NCBI RefSeq assembly: GCF_014490725.1 | Contig: NZ_JACOQL010000001.1 | Coordinates: forward strand, 124,001 to 188,000 | From: Paracoccus amoyensis | Lineage (GTDB): Bacteria > Pseudomonadota > Alphaproteobacteria > Rhodobacterales > Rhodobacteraceae | Direction of reading: 5' to 3' | DNA: 64,000 nucleotides | Shown here: in pieces, positions 7,696 to 15,758 of the stretch | Layout: the number at the start of each line of letters is the position of its first letter | Numbering within the stretch: the stretch's first letter is position 1 | Position numbers and translations under genes: made by a program | The notes under the pieces: model-generated | Database searches by the model: none | What the model was told of the DNA's origin: nothing | The model's input: only the letters and a program-made list of their open reading frames with translations

Positions 7696-9138
7696 CTAGC
7701 GGGTTTTCGCAAGATGCTTGGCCAGGACCCTCGCCAGTGCCTTGCGGTCAATCTTGGATGCGTGCCGCCGGTCCATTGGGATGCGGGTCATGTGATGCAG
7801 GTGATGAATGCCAAGCGTCTGCGCATTTTCCTGCCAGATAGCGAATGCGGTGCGATCTCCTTCGATCACCAGAACGGGCTTGGTCGCCATGTACATCAAC
7901 GCGCATTGCTGAACACCCGGCCATTGATGGGCCGCAACTTCGATCACGAAGGGGTAGACCTGCCCTTCGGCGATCGTCACCTGGGTGCCGGTTCGGCCCC
8001 ATAACCACAAGCGTCCCTGACTGTCCAAACGACCCGCATCGCCTGTCCGATGCCAAATTGTTTCGTCGACCCGGATTTTGTTCTGGGCGTTGTCGGCAGG
8101 GTCAAGATAGCCTTCGTTGACATGCGGTCCCGCGCCCTGAATTTCATCATTCATGATGCGCAGCTGCAAACCCGCGACCGGGGGGCCTGCCAGCAGACCA
8201 GCCCCTGCCAGCATGGCCTGATGATCGTCGGCGGTCACCGTGGCGGTGTCCAGAATTGCGATAGGCTCTGCCTCGGTCGAGCCATAGACACAGGTGACGT
8301 TCAGGCGGGGATTGGTCGTCTGAAGGCGGGCAATCATATCGGGAAACACGGGGCCGCCTCCGGTAAAGATGCTGTGCAGGCGGGGGGGCAGGGCAATTCC
8401 CCCAAGCTTTTGACATAACGATGGCGGCAGCAGTGCACGGGTCGCGCCTTGTCGTGCGATCCAGTTGTGCAGTTGCTCGGGGGTAAGTTCTGCCAGATTG
8501 CTCATCTTCCAGTCTGGCAGGATTGATGTCCGTCCGGCGGCCAGATTCAGCAGCGCAAAGACCGGAAAGGCAACCAGATCGCGTTCGTCTGACGCACTGT
8601 CCAGCAGCGGTGCCAGTGCCTTGTGCTGTGCCAAAAGAAAGCCATGACTTCGCGGAATTGCCTTGGGCTTGCCCGAACTACCCGAGGTGAATGATATCAG
8701 GGCGATATCGGTTTTCGATGTCACAACCGGGACAAATGCCCCCCTGGTGTCGGTAAGACGTAACTGACGCGTCAGCCACAGTCGCGGCAGAAGCATGCGC
8801 AAGACCCGATAGCCGCCCGACGCGCAAAACGCCGTAACGCCCGCCGTGTGGACCGCGTGCCGAACCCCGGCGATGCCCATTGCCGGTTCCGGCAGAACCA
8901 CTGTCGCGCCCAATGACCACAATGCCGCAAGGCTGGCATAGAGATCGCTGCCCAAGGGCATCGCCATCAGAACGCGATCTCCTGCACCGATGCCTTGCCT
9001 TTGCCATGCGGCGGCAAGGCTGTTGATACGCGACATCAGGGCGGCAAAAGTGACCTTGCGGCCTTTGCCATCAATGATCGCCACACGGTCAGGGTGGCGA
9101 TCCACCGTTTTGGCAAAAACGCCAAGCAGGCTATCCAT
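7696..9138 (-). CDS. AMP-binding (ANL superfamily) acyl-adenylating enzyme, OleC-like
   Basis: Adenylate-forming enzyme, 480 residues, that would activate a carboxylic acid with ATP. Core motifs are intact: phosphate-binding loop FTSGSSGKPKAIPRSHG near residue 150, the A5 motif VYGSTEAEPIA near 290, A7 HRTGDAGRLDSQGRLWLWGR near 365, and a C-terminal lysine in the segment PMDRRHASKIDRKALA. That last segment resembles the PxDxRHxxKIxREKLA end of OleC beta-lactone synthetases rather than ordinary acyl-CoA ligases, and the protein is shorter than OleC (about 550). Last gene of the seven-gene minus-strand operon, overlapping the GNAT gene by eight bases. Substrate unknown; the context suggests a lipid or isoprenoid-linked acid. 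Confidence 0.8.
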   Translation of the reverse strand: MDSLLGVFAKTVDRHPDRVAIIDGKGRKVTFAALMSRINSLAAAWQRQGIGAGDRVLMAMPLGSDLYASLAALWSLGATVVLPEPAMGIAGVRHAVHTAGVTAFCASGGYRVLRMLLPRLWLTRQLRLTDTRGAFVPVVTSKTDIALISFTSGSSGKPKAIPRSHGFLLAQHKALAPLLDSASDERDLVAFPVFALLNLAAGRTSILPDWKMSNLAELTPEQLHNWIARQGATRALLPPSLCQKLGGIALPPRLHSIFTGGGPVFPDMIARLQTTNPRLNVTCVYGSTEAEPIAILDTATVTADDHQAMLAGAGLLAGPPVAGLQLRIMNDEIQGAGPHVNEGYLDPADNAQNKIRVDETIWHRTGDAGRLDSQGRLWLWGRTGTQVTIAEGQVYPFVIEVAAHQWPGVQQCALMYMATKPVLVIEGDRTAFAIWQENAQTLGIHHLHHMTRIPMDRRHASKIDRKALARVLAKHLAKTR

Positions 9139-9976
9139 TCAGCCTTAGCCCGAACAGGCCATAGCGGCGAAACACCTCGGCACCCTCAGCGGCGCTGCGC
9201 AATGCCGATAAGTTCTCATCATGGATCAGGGCGTGGATCGCCGTTTGAAAGCCACCTTTCGCAGCGGCCGTGTGGAAGGTGTGCGACAAATGCCGGCCAG
9301 CCCCCTTGGTCAGGCTGGCATAGGTTTTCAGAATGACGGATTTTGGGGTCTGCGCCTCGGCGTAGTTCGGGATTCCAAACAAAAAACCGGTCAATGCGCC
9401 ATCAGGCTTGCGTGCGAACAGCACCAGATCTTTTCGGATCAAGGGCACAATCGGCATATACATCGCCATGAAAGCATTGCGTGTGATGGCCTTGTAGAAC
9501 GGGTTGTTTGCAAAGGCTGCCGCCGACAGATCATAGACCTGTTGAAACATTCCCTCGGCATCTTTGCCGTCCCAGATCTCTATCTTGAATTCGTCTGTCC
9601 GCGTAGGCTGGGGCGCGCGCATTTGTTGCAACGGGACGCGGGCCGAGAAGTAGCTGCCGATCTGGCGAAACCCGGCCAGTTTGAATACGTCCAGTTCATG
9701 CGCCTGATTGGTCGGCTCCATCAGAAAGGGCGGGCTGCCATCGCTGTCAGTGACAAAACGATAGCTGTGCCACGTGTCCCCCTCCATCGGGCCGATTATT
9801 TGGCTGACGCCTTTTGTTCGGGCAAAGTCAATCGCTTGCGACAGGACGGCTTGTCCGGCCTTTGCGTTGCGGCTGCGAAATCCGCCCAAAGTGGCAGTCG
9901 GCTGATTGTCCCAAAGAGGTCCATCAAAAAAAATGGTAATCGCCGCTTGGTCATTTTTGAAACTTTCTTGTCTCAT
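9131..9976 (-). CDS. GNAT-like N-acyltransferase
   Basis: 281-residue protein that resembles GNAT-fold acyltransferases. It carries the segment GPMEGDTWHSYRFVTDSD around residues 62-80, then the pocket-like LMEPTNQAHELDVFKLAGF, a second domain with DLSAAAFANNPFYKAITRNAF and a late conserved IHALIHDENLSALRSAAEGA. This WHSYR/NPFY arrangement is seen in uncharacterised bacterial GNAT proteins; the acyl donor and acceptor are unknown. Both ends overlap operon neighbours (ATGA with the kinase-like membrane gene, eight bases with the adenylating enzyme), so it belongs to the biosynthetic operon and may N- or O-acylate the product. Family call moderate, function open. Confidence 0.7.
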   Translation of the reverse strand: MRQESFKNDQAAITIFFDGPLWDNQPTATLGGFRSRNAKAGQAVLSQAIDFARTKGVSQIIGPMEGDTWHSYRFVTDSDGSPPFLMEPTNQAHELDVFKLAGFRQIGSYFSARVPLQQMRAPQPTRTDEFKIEIWDGKDAEGMFQQVYDLSAAAFANNPFYKAITRNAFMAMYMPIVPLIRKDLVLFARKPDGALTGFLFGIPNYAEAQTPKSVILKTYASLTKGAGRHLSHTFHTAAAKGGFQTAIHALIHDENLSALRSAAEGAEVFRRYGLFGLRLNG

Positions 9977-11301
9977 GCCAGCAGTCCAAAAAGTTCAGTT
10001 GCATATACATAAGACACAAAAGGCAAGAGCAGCGAGAGAAAAGTCAACTTAAGAATGCGATCTTTCCGAAATGCGCCGGGCCACAGGCTTGTTGGAAGAA
10101 TTGCAAGCAAGAGGGTCGCGACGGTTGCACCCCACATTGGTCCTGCCCAACCAGATGTGTCCGTGCTGATGGCCACGGTCCACAGTCGGATTGCCAGCAA
10201 AGCGAAAACGGTGACGGCCAGTCCGGCGACGCGCGTCGCCACCGGTGCCGTTGCAAGCGCAAGGGATGCAAGGCCAGCAGCAAAGGCCATGGAGGTCATG
10301 CCATAGAACAGGATGGCGTTCCATCCGACCGCCTCGCCGATCACCAGCCAGCCAATACTTGCCAGCGTCAGTCCGGCGACCATATCCAGATCGGGAAAAC
10401 GATCCTCGGACGGGTTGGTCTGTCTGCTCCAGATATGGATGGCCAGCGCAAGGATGGGCGTGACCGCATGTTGATAGGACGTCGCGGCCAGCAGCAGGAA
10501 GATCATGGTCACATTGACGCGTGACACATGCAGGCCAACACCAAGGCGCGCGAAAAGAACGCGAAACGCCAAAAGCGTCAGGCCGAATATCACGATTAGC
10601 CCGAACAGGCGCAACAGATCACTGTGCATGGTGTCGGCCAGCACGATCAAGATGCCAATCGGCAGGAAAAGGTTATCGAACCCGCGCCAGCTGGCAGCCT
10701 CGACCAATGCGCCAAAGCCTGCGACGATCAGGGCGATGGTGATGATCCGTGTCGCAGGCAGCGTGCTCATCATTAGCAGGCAGATCAGTGCGATAACCAA
10801 CGTCACCACGAAAAAGGTAACGCAACCTTCGACACTTTTCACGCCGTCTTCGACGTGAAAAACGCGTTTGCCATAGGCCCCTCCGACCAGTGCGGCGGCG
10901 GCGTCCGACAGGGTCAGGACGGCAATGGGCAGGACGTAAAAGATCAGGTCGTCGCGGGCCAGAAACAGGCACAGCCCGACCGCGACAGCCAAAAGAATGT
11001 CGCCATATGAACGCCGGTCGACGCTATGCAATGTCGCCCCGACGCCGGCCTTTGCAATGCGCGATACGCGCAGAACGATCAGCACGATCAATGTGATGCC
11101 GACCAGCATGTAGGCGGGCCAGCGATCCGGGAAAAGCCAAGGCCAGCTAAGCGCATAAAGTCCGGTGGCGATATGAATCAGTTTGCGCTGAACCTCGGCG
11201 CTCAGGCCGTATGTGCTGGCGCCATGCCGGATCAGGGCCATCAGCCCCAGCAGAACCGCGACTGACCCGATGGCAAAGCCGATCTGCAGGCTGGCATTCA
11301 A
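9973..11301 (-). CDS. Phytol/dolichol kinase-like (CTP-dependent) membrane protein
   Basis: 442-residue polytopic membrane protein with about 12 hydrophobic segments. The N-terminal half resembles the VTE5/SEC59 phytol-dolichol kinase family, which share a fold with phosphatidate cytidylyltransferases: EVQRKLIHIATGLYAL at about residue 37, GDILLAVAVGLCLF, LTLSDAAAALVGGAYGKRVF and the following DGVKSVEGCVTFF, the last two being the family's nucleotide-binding signature. The C-terminal half adds more helices than the short bacterial kinases have. The start is TTG at 11301, overlapping the DUF3419 stop (TTGA); an alternative start further in cannot be excluded. Predicted to phosphorylate an isoprenoid alcohol in the inner membrane, which agrees with HMG-CoA reductase and UbiA in the operon. 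Confidence 0.78.
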   Translation of the reverse strand: MNASLQIGFAIGSVAVLLGLMALIRHGASTYGLSAEVQRKLIHIATGLYALSWPWLFPDRWPAYMLVGITLIVLIVLRVSRIAKAGVGATLHSVDRRSYGDILLAVAVGLCLFLARDDLIFYVLPIAVLTLSDAAAALVGGAYGKRVFHVEDGVKSVEGCVTFFVVTLVIALICLLMMSTLPATRIITIALIVAGFGALVEAASWRGFDNLFLPIGILIVLADTMHSDLLRLFGLIVIFGLTLLAFRVLFARLGVGLHVSRVNVTMIFLLLAATSYQHAVTPILALAIHIWSRQTNPSEDRFPDLDMVAGLTLASIGWLVIGEAVGWNAILFYGMTSMAFAAGLASLALATAPVATRVAGLAVTVFALLAIRLWTVAISTDTSGWAGPMWGATVATLLLAILPTSLWPGAFRKDRILKLTFLSLLLPFVSYVYATELFGLLA

Positions 11302-12398
11302 GCCTTCACCTGTTCGACAACAAAATCCGAATAGAAAAATGCCTTGTCCCGCGCTTTCAGGCGGTCCTGCAGGTCAGTCTGCGTTTTGACACGTGGGCGA
11401 TAGGCGGGGGGCACCCGGCGTGGGGCCATCATGTTCCAGTAAACCAACCGCGCACCGGGCGAGGCGGCGTTCAGAATCGCGCCGTAGACTGCGGTAAAGA
11501 CCTGCGGCGACATATATTCGAAGATATCGGACAGATTAAAGCCATCAGCCTTGTCACCGGTTGCGATAAAAGCCTCAAGCGAGCCGGGCATGATCTGCAA
11601 CCGGTCCAGACGGCCGCGGATCGTTTCATAGTGTTCTGCCCGCCACGTCATCGGCAAAGCATTGCCATGCGTGCCCTTCATGATCCAGTGCAGATAGGGA
11701 TTATCGGCTGGATCATTGGCGACGGCGGCTTGATTGATGCGACGCGCGACATGCTGGGCGGGGCTGCCATCGACATGATCGAAGAACGCCTTGTCGCGGC
11801 CCATTCGCCCCATCACGAAACGGCTGAAAAAGACGTTTAATAAAAGCCTCCACCGCCATGTATTGAAACGGTTATTCAGAAATTCCTGTCGTTGCGGTTC
11901 AGGGCGCGATACAAAAATATCGTCGATGGTGCCCTGCGAATGGACCAAAGGCAGGCAATAGCGGCGGAACAGCCGGAAATAGCGTTCAAATTTGCCGACA
12001 CCGCCTGCACCGAAGGTTTGAACCTGATCCGCGCGGGCGGTCCAAAAGGCCTGTGTTTCGGCGTCCTGACCGGCCAATGCCCGCATCAGCAGCGCCGTGC
12101 GCCGGTTGCTTGGCCGGGCGCCCATCAGTTCAAGGAATTCCGTGTGGCCCAGCATGCTGAACGCGCCAATCCGCAGGCGCAGGCAGGCGATCTGGGCCAT
12201 CGACAGATCCACCACGACAACCCGTGCCGGGTCCAGCGTCAGCATGGCCAGCGCATTATCCCCGGCAGAGCAGATGGAAACCAGCGTGCCACCCACGCAA
12301 TCGCCCAGGGCTTCGGTCAGCACATCGGCATCTTCCCACAATTGCGCATAGCGGATTTGCCCGAAATCCGCTTTGTCCTCGATCTCGGATCTAGTCAT
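11298..12398 (-). CDS. DUF3419 family protein (BtaA-like aminocarboxypropyl transferase)
   Basis: 366 residues of the DUF3419 family. The characterised member is BtaA, which moves the 3-amino-3-carboxypropyl group of S-adenosylmethionine to diacylglycerol in betaine-lipid synthesis. Visible features: the start RYAQLWEDADVLTEALG, a SAM-binding Rossmann region with SICSAGDNALAMLTLDP and VVVVDLSMAQIACLRLRI (residues about 40-75), GKFERYFRLFRRYCLPLVH, and late NLSDIFEYMSP and YWNMMAPRR, all standard for the family. No BtaB N-methyltransferase lies nearby, so canonical DGTS synthesis is not indicated. Start at 12398 overlaps the dikinase stop by eight bases and its stop overlaps the next start. 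Likely adds an aminocarboxypropyl group to the pathway lipid. Confidence 0.82.
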   Translation of the reverse strand: MTRSEIEDKADFGQIRYAQLWEDADVLTEALGDCVGGTLVSICSAGDNALAMLTLDPARVVVVDLSMAQIACLRLRIGAFSMLGHTEFLELMGARPSNRRTALLMRALAGQDAETQAFWTARADQVQTFGAGGVGKFERYFRLFRRYCLPLVHSQGTIDDIFVSRPEPQRQEFLNNRFNTWRWRLLLNVFFSRFVMGRMGRDKAFFDHVDGSPAQHVARRINQAAVANDPADNPYLHWIMKGTHGNALPMTWRAEHYETIRGRLDRLQIMPGSLEAFIATGDKADGFNLSDIFEYMSPQVFTAVYGAILNAASPGARLVYWNMMAPRRVPPAYRPRVKTQTDLQDRLKARDKAFFYSDFVVEQVKA

Positions 12399-14844
12399 CG
12401 TGACGCCTTACCCGGCCTGTTGCGCCGTCCACATCCAGCATTTCGCCATCCGCGATCCATGTCGTTGCATCTTTCAACCCGACGACGCAGGGAATGCCCA
12501 ATTCGCGCGCGACGATGGCCGAATGGGATAAGAGCGACCCGCGCTCGACCACGATCGCAGACGCATTGGAAAACACCGCGATCCAGCCCGGATCGGTGTG
12601 TCTTGCGACCAGAATTTCACCGCGGTTCAAGTGTTCGCGGCGCGGGTCACGAATAACGCGGGCCGTTGCCGTAACGATGCCTGCCGAACAGCCCGTTCCT
12701 TGCCGGGTGCGGCTGTCATCCTCAGGGTGGGGCGTCTTGGGGGCCCAATTGGGGGCAATCGCCGGACCACGGATTTCGATACGCTCGGGCGGATCGGGGC
12801 GCTTGGCAGATGCGGCATCTTCGGCCTTGCGCAGGGCCACCAGTGACGACAGATCAGGCGACAGACCAAAGCCTTCGACCGCGCCCAGAACCTCTTGCGT
12901 GGTCAGATAAAACACGTCGCGGGGTGTATCGATCAGGCCGCGGGCGGCAAAATCGGCGCCAAGCGCCAGCATGACCCTGCGGGCAAGGCCGAATATCCGG
13001 GTCCGTTCAAAGCGCAGGTTTTCACGGTCGCGCACGCGGGCCTTGGTCCAGCCAATGATCCGGCGGGCAAGAAAGCCCCTGATCGGTCTGCCCTTGAACA
13101 AGGCCTGCCAATCGGGTGCCGGCGCAATGTGGTGAGGGGCGCTGCCACGCGCCGCACTTGCGGCAATGGCCTGGATCAGCGGCGCCGGATCATCGCCCAA
13201 TGGGATGCTTTCCAGCTTCAGCTCTTCGGTGCAGCGATCCCCGAACTTATCCAGATATGATTGAAATTCCGCTTGGATTTCCGGCTGGCTTTGAAGGGCG
13301 TGGATACCCTGCACCGTCAACGCATCCTGCAAGCCCGCGGCCCGGACCATCCGACCCATGCGGGAAATACGTTGCGCGGGTTCGGCGGAAATGATGTCGC
13401 CTTGCCCGATCATGACGTCGTTATGCAGGCGCAGACCATCTTCGCCCAACCATTTCTGCATCAGATTCCGCGATGCGCCAAAGGCGATCATGCACAGAAA
13501 ATCATTCACCAGTGGCGCGTCCCACCGATCCAGAAGTGAACTTTCGATCTTGCGGTATTCTGCGGCAAGCTGGGTTGCGTTGGCGGCTTTGATATCAAAA
13601 CCGCTGTCCAGCGCCGCATTCAGCCGGTCATAGAAACCGGCTTTGGTTCGGGGCAGGCGGATCGCCTGCCAGATCAGACCGCCAGCGACACGGGACAAAC
13701 GCAGGTATTCGACGACCCGCCTTGTCCCTGTCGCGGGTGGCGGGCCGATCGATGCGGTGATCTCGGCGGGGAGGGGCTCTGAAACGCCCATCATGGTTTC
13801 CATATAGGCGCGGTTCAGCGAAAATCCGGGCAGCAGCGCCAGTGCCCGATACCAGTTGACCAGATTGTAATAGACCCGGCCATCAACGCGGCCCAGCATG
13901 TTGCCGAACACGACGGAATTTTCCGCAATCGTGCTTTGCGGCAGGCCCAGCAACGCAACGAACGCCCGGTAGACGCGGTCATAAACGTGAACTGCAAAGG
14001 AATATGTCAGCGGACTGACCATGCCGGGATAGCTTTCGACGATATTTGAATTGTCGAAGATGATCAGCGCATTGTCGGGCTTGGGCTTGGGGCGCAATTC
14101 TGTCGTGATTGGCCGTGCTTGCAGAATATGCAGCCCCTCTGCGTCAATTGCCCATTCGATATCTTGCGGCGCGGCAAAGGTATGCTCGATCCGGCGGGCC
14201 AGATCGGCGATCTGGATCGCTTGCGCATCGGTCAGAACCGTGGGGAGATCCGGCGCGTCGATGACCGTATTGCCCGCGCCCAATAGCCAATCTTCGCCGT
14301 CTTCCTCGCCGGAAACCAGCTTGTCGCCCAGCCCGGCAATGGCCGAGATGACGACCCGCCCCCGCTGCCCACTGACCGGATCGGCCGAAAATGCGACCCC
14401 GGCGGCGATTGCGTCAAGCATTTGCTGAACGATGATCGCCGGCGCCGCAGCCGTTTCTTGCGTTGTGATCTGGCGATAGGTTTCGACACGATCGCCAAAG
14501 CCAGACGACCAGACCTGACCGGCGGCGGCAAGAACATCATCGGCTGCCACGTTCAAATAGGTATCGAACTGACCTGCATGGCTGTGCTGGGCCGAATCCT
14601 CGGATTGCGCGGAACTGCGGACGGCAAAGGGACCATTGCCCAAAGATGCCAGAGCCACAGCGATATCGCTGGCCAGCGCTGGTGATGGAAGCGGGCCGTT
14701 TTCGCCGGCTTGAAAGGCAGTCGCGGGGATGACAAAGAAGCGCGGCGGATTGAACCCGGCGGCGGCCAGACGCGCCAGCGATGCAGCCTTGCCACCGACT
14801 TTGGCCACATCAGTCGCCTGTTCCTGCGAGATTATTTGCGTCAC
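12391..14844 (-). CDS. PEP/pyruvate-binding-domain dikinase, rifampin-phosphotransferase-like architecture
   Basis: 817 residues. The N-terminal third is an ATP-grasp pyruvate phosphate dikinase domain: VGGKAASLARLAAAGF, then FAVRSSAQSEDSAQHSHAGQ (about residues 72-91) and DIEWAIDAEGLHILQARPIT near 275. The C-terminal 100 residues are the swivelling phosphohistidine domain with GSLLSHSAIVARELGIPCVVG; the catalytic His is about residue 774. The middle 400 residues match neither and there is no PEP-binding TIM barrel. This three-part plan is that of rifampin phosphotransferase and PEP-synthase-like kinases, which turn ATP plus an acceptor into AMP, Pi and a phosphorylated acceptor. I took GTG at 14844, whose GTGA overlaps the ubiA-like stop and gives the conserved N-terminus; upstream residues in frame lie inside the prenyltransferase gene. 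Acceptor unknown; the operon suggests an isoprenoid or lipid. Confidence 0.85.
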   Translation of the reverse strand: MTQIISQEQATDVAKVGGKAASLARLAAAGFNPPRFFVIPATAFQAGENGPLPSPALASDIAVALASLGNGPFAVRSSAQSEDSAQHSHAGQFDTYLNVAADDVLAAAGQVWSSGFGDRVETYRQITTQETAAAPAIIVQQMLDAIAAGVAFSADPVSGQRGRVVISAIAGLGDKLVSGEEDGEDWLLGAGNTVIDAPDLPTVLTDAQAIQIADLARRIEHTFAAPQDIEWAIDAEGLHILQARPITTELRPKPKPDNALIIFDNSNIVESYPGMVSPLTYSFAVHVYDRVYRAFVALLGLPQSTIAENSVVFGNMLGRVDGRVYYNLVNWYRALALLPGFSLNRAYMETMMGVSEPLPAEITASIGPPPATGTRRVVEYLRLSRVAGGLIWQAIRLPRTKAGFYDRLNAALDSGFDIKAANATQLAAEYRKIESSLLDRWDAPLVNDFLCMIAFGASRNLMQKWLGEDGLRLHNDVMIGQGDIISAEPAQRISRMGRMVRAAGLQDALTVQGIHALQSQPEIQAEFQSYLDKFGDRCTEELKLESIPLGDDPAPLIQAIAASAARGSAPHHIAPAPDWQALFKGRPIRGFLARRIIGWTKARVRDRENLRFERTRIFGLARRVMLALGADFAARGLIDTPRDVFYLTTQEVLGAVEGFGLSPDLSSLVALRKAEDAASAKRPDPPERIEIRGPAIAPNWAPKTPHPEDDSRTRQGTGCSAGIVTATARVIRDPRREHLNRGEILVARHTDPGWIAVFSNASAIVVERGSLLSHSAIVARELGIPCVVGLKDATTWIADGEMLDVDGATGRVRRHDD

Positions 14845-15758
14845 GAAAACAACCTTGAAACAAGCGGCGCGAATCCGGCCACAGCGTAGCAAAGAAACAC
14901 CCAAAGTCCTGCCACGTTGTCGACCGTCTTTTGCGCCTGCGGCGTTGGATTGTGGATATAGCGGAAAGCGGCATTCAGGATGATGGCAAATCCCAATGCA
15001 CCGGTAGCGGCATTGATCAGTGGATTGCCCGTCGCAAAGCCGACCCCGATCAGCAGCAGATAGGACAGAGCAACGCAGCCCAGCCAGATGCGCGTGGCGG
15101 TGCGCGGCCCCCACAGGCCGGAATATGTCTCGACCCCCGGAATTTCATTTTCCGGCGCCCATAGTTTGCGGCCGATTTCCAGCACACAACCATTCACGAA
15201 GGATAGCGCCAGAAACAGCCACAGATGCGGCGACATCGATCCGGCTGGCACCCATTCGATACCCGTCAACAGCAGGTCTATTAACGGCATGATCGCCATG
15301 TGGCTGACCAGATACAGAACAGGACGGGCTTTCAAAAACGCCGGCGCACCAAATTCCACGGTCATCAGCCCAAGCCACAGCCAGACCAGTGCCAGCAGCC
15401 AAAGAACCTGCGGATGCCAGATCCAGGCCGCGACCACAGCGACCAGGGCGGATAGCAGCCCAAGCGCAAAAACCAGCCGCAGCGAGACCAGTCCGCGCGG
15501 AATTGGGCGGTCCGGACGATAGCGGAAATCGTCCTCAAGATCCTTATGTTCATCGCAAACGCGCATCTGAAAAAAGATCGCAATGGCAAGAATGAAGCCC
15601 GTGGCAAAGGCGCCGATGCCGGGCAAGGGACGGTCGGCCAAGGTGGCAGAAACTGCGATGCTGGCTGCGGAAAAGACGGCCAGCAACGGGACGGTTTTCT
15701 GTAACGGAAATCGTTCCGCCTGATAGATCCACAATCGCCGGACAATGGATTTCGTCAT
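14841..15758 (-). CDS. UbiA-family prenyltransferase
   Basis: Integral membrane prenyltransferase of 305 residues with about eight to nine hydrophobic helices. The first aspartate-rich, Mg-diphosphate-binding motif is FFQMRVCDEHKDLEDDFRYR, followed by DRPIPRGLVSLR as in UbiA, MenA and DGGGP synthases; the second motif region reads GRKLWAPENEIPGVETYS. It joins a prenyl diphosphate to an acceptor in the membrane, but the acceptor cannot be deduced. It starts with an ATGA overlap on the HMG-CoA reductase stop and ends with a GTGA overlap into the dikinase gene, so all three should be made together. It differs from ubiquinone UbiA in its second motif, so a specialised pathway is more likely than quinone synthesis. 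Confidence 0.88.
   Translation of the reverse strand: MTKSIVRRLWIYQAERFPLQKTVPLLAVFSAASIAVSATLADRPLPGIGAFATGFILAIAIFFQMRVCDEHKDLEDDFRYRPDRPIPRGLVSLRLVFALGLLSALVAVVAAWIWHPQVLWLLALVWLWLGLMTVEFGAPAFLKARPVLYLVSHMAIMPLIDLLLTGIEWVPAGSMSPHLWLFLALSFVNGCVLEIGRKLWAPENEIPGVETYSGLWGPRTATRIWLGCVALSYLLLIGVGFATGNPLINAATGALGFAIILNAAFRYIHNPTPQAQKTVDNVAGLWVFLCYAVAGFAPLVSRLFS

Noticed and set aside
14845..15114. N-terminal extension of the dikinase frame
   Set aside because: The extra 90 residues lie inside the UbiA-family gene, have no family resemblance and unnatural composition; the GTG at 14844 overlaps the upstream stop and starts the conserved domain.
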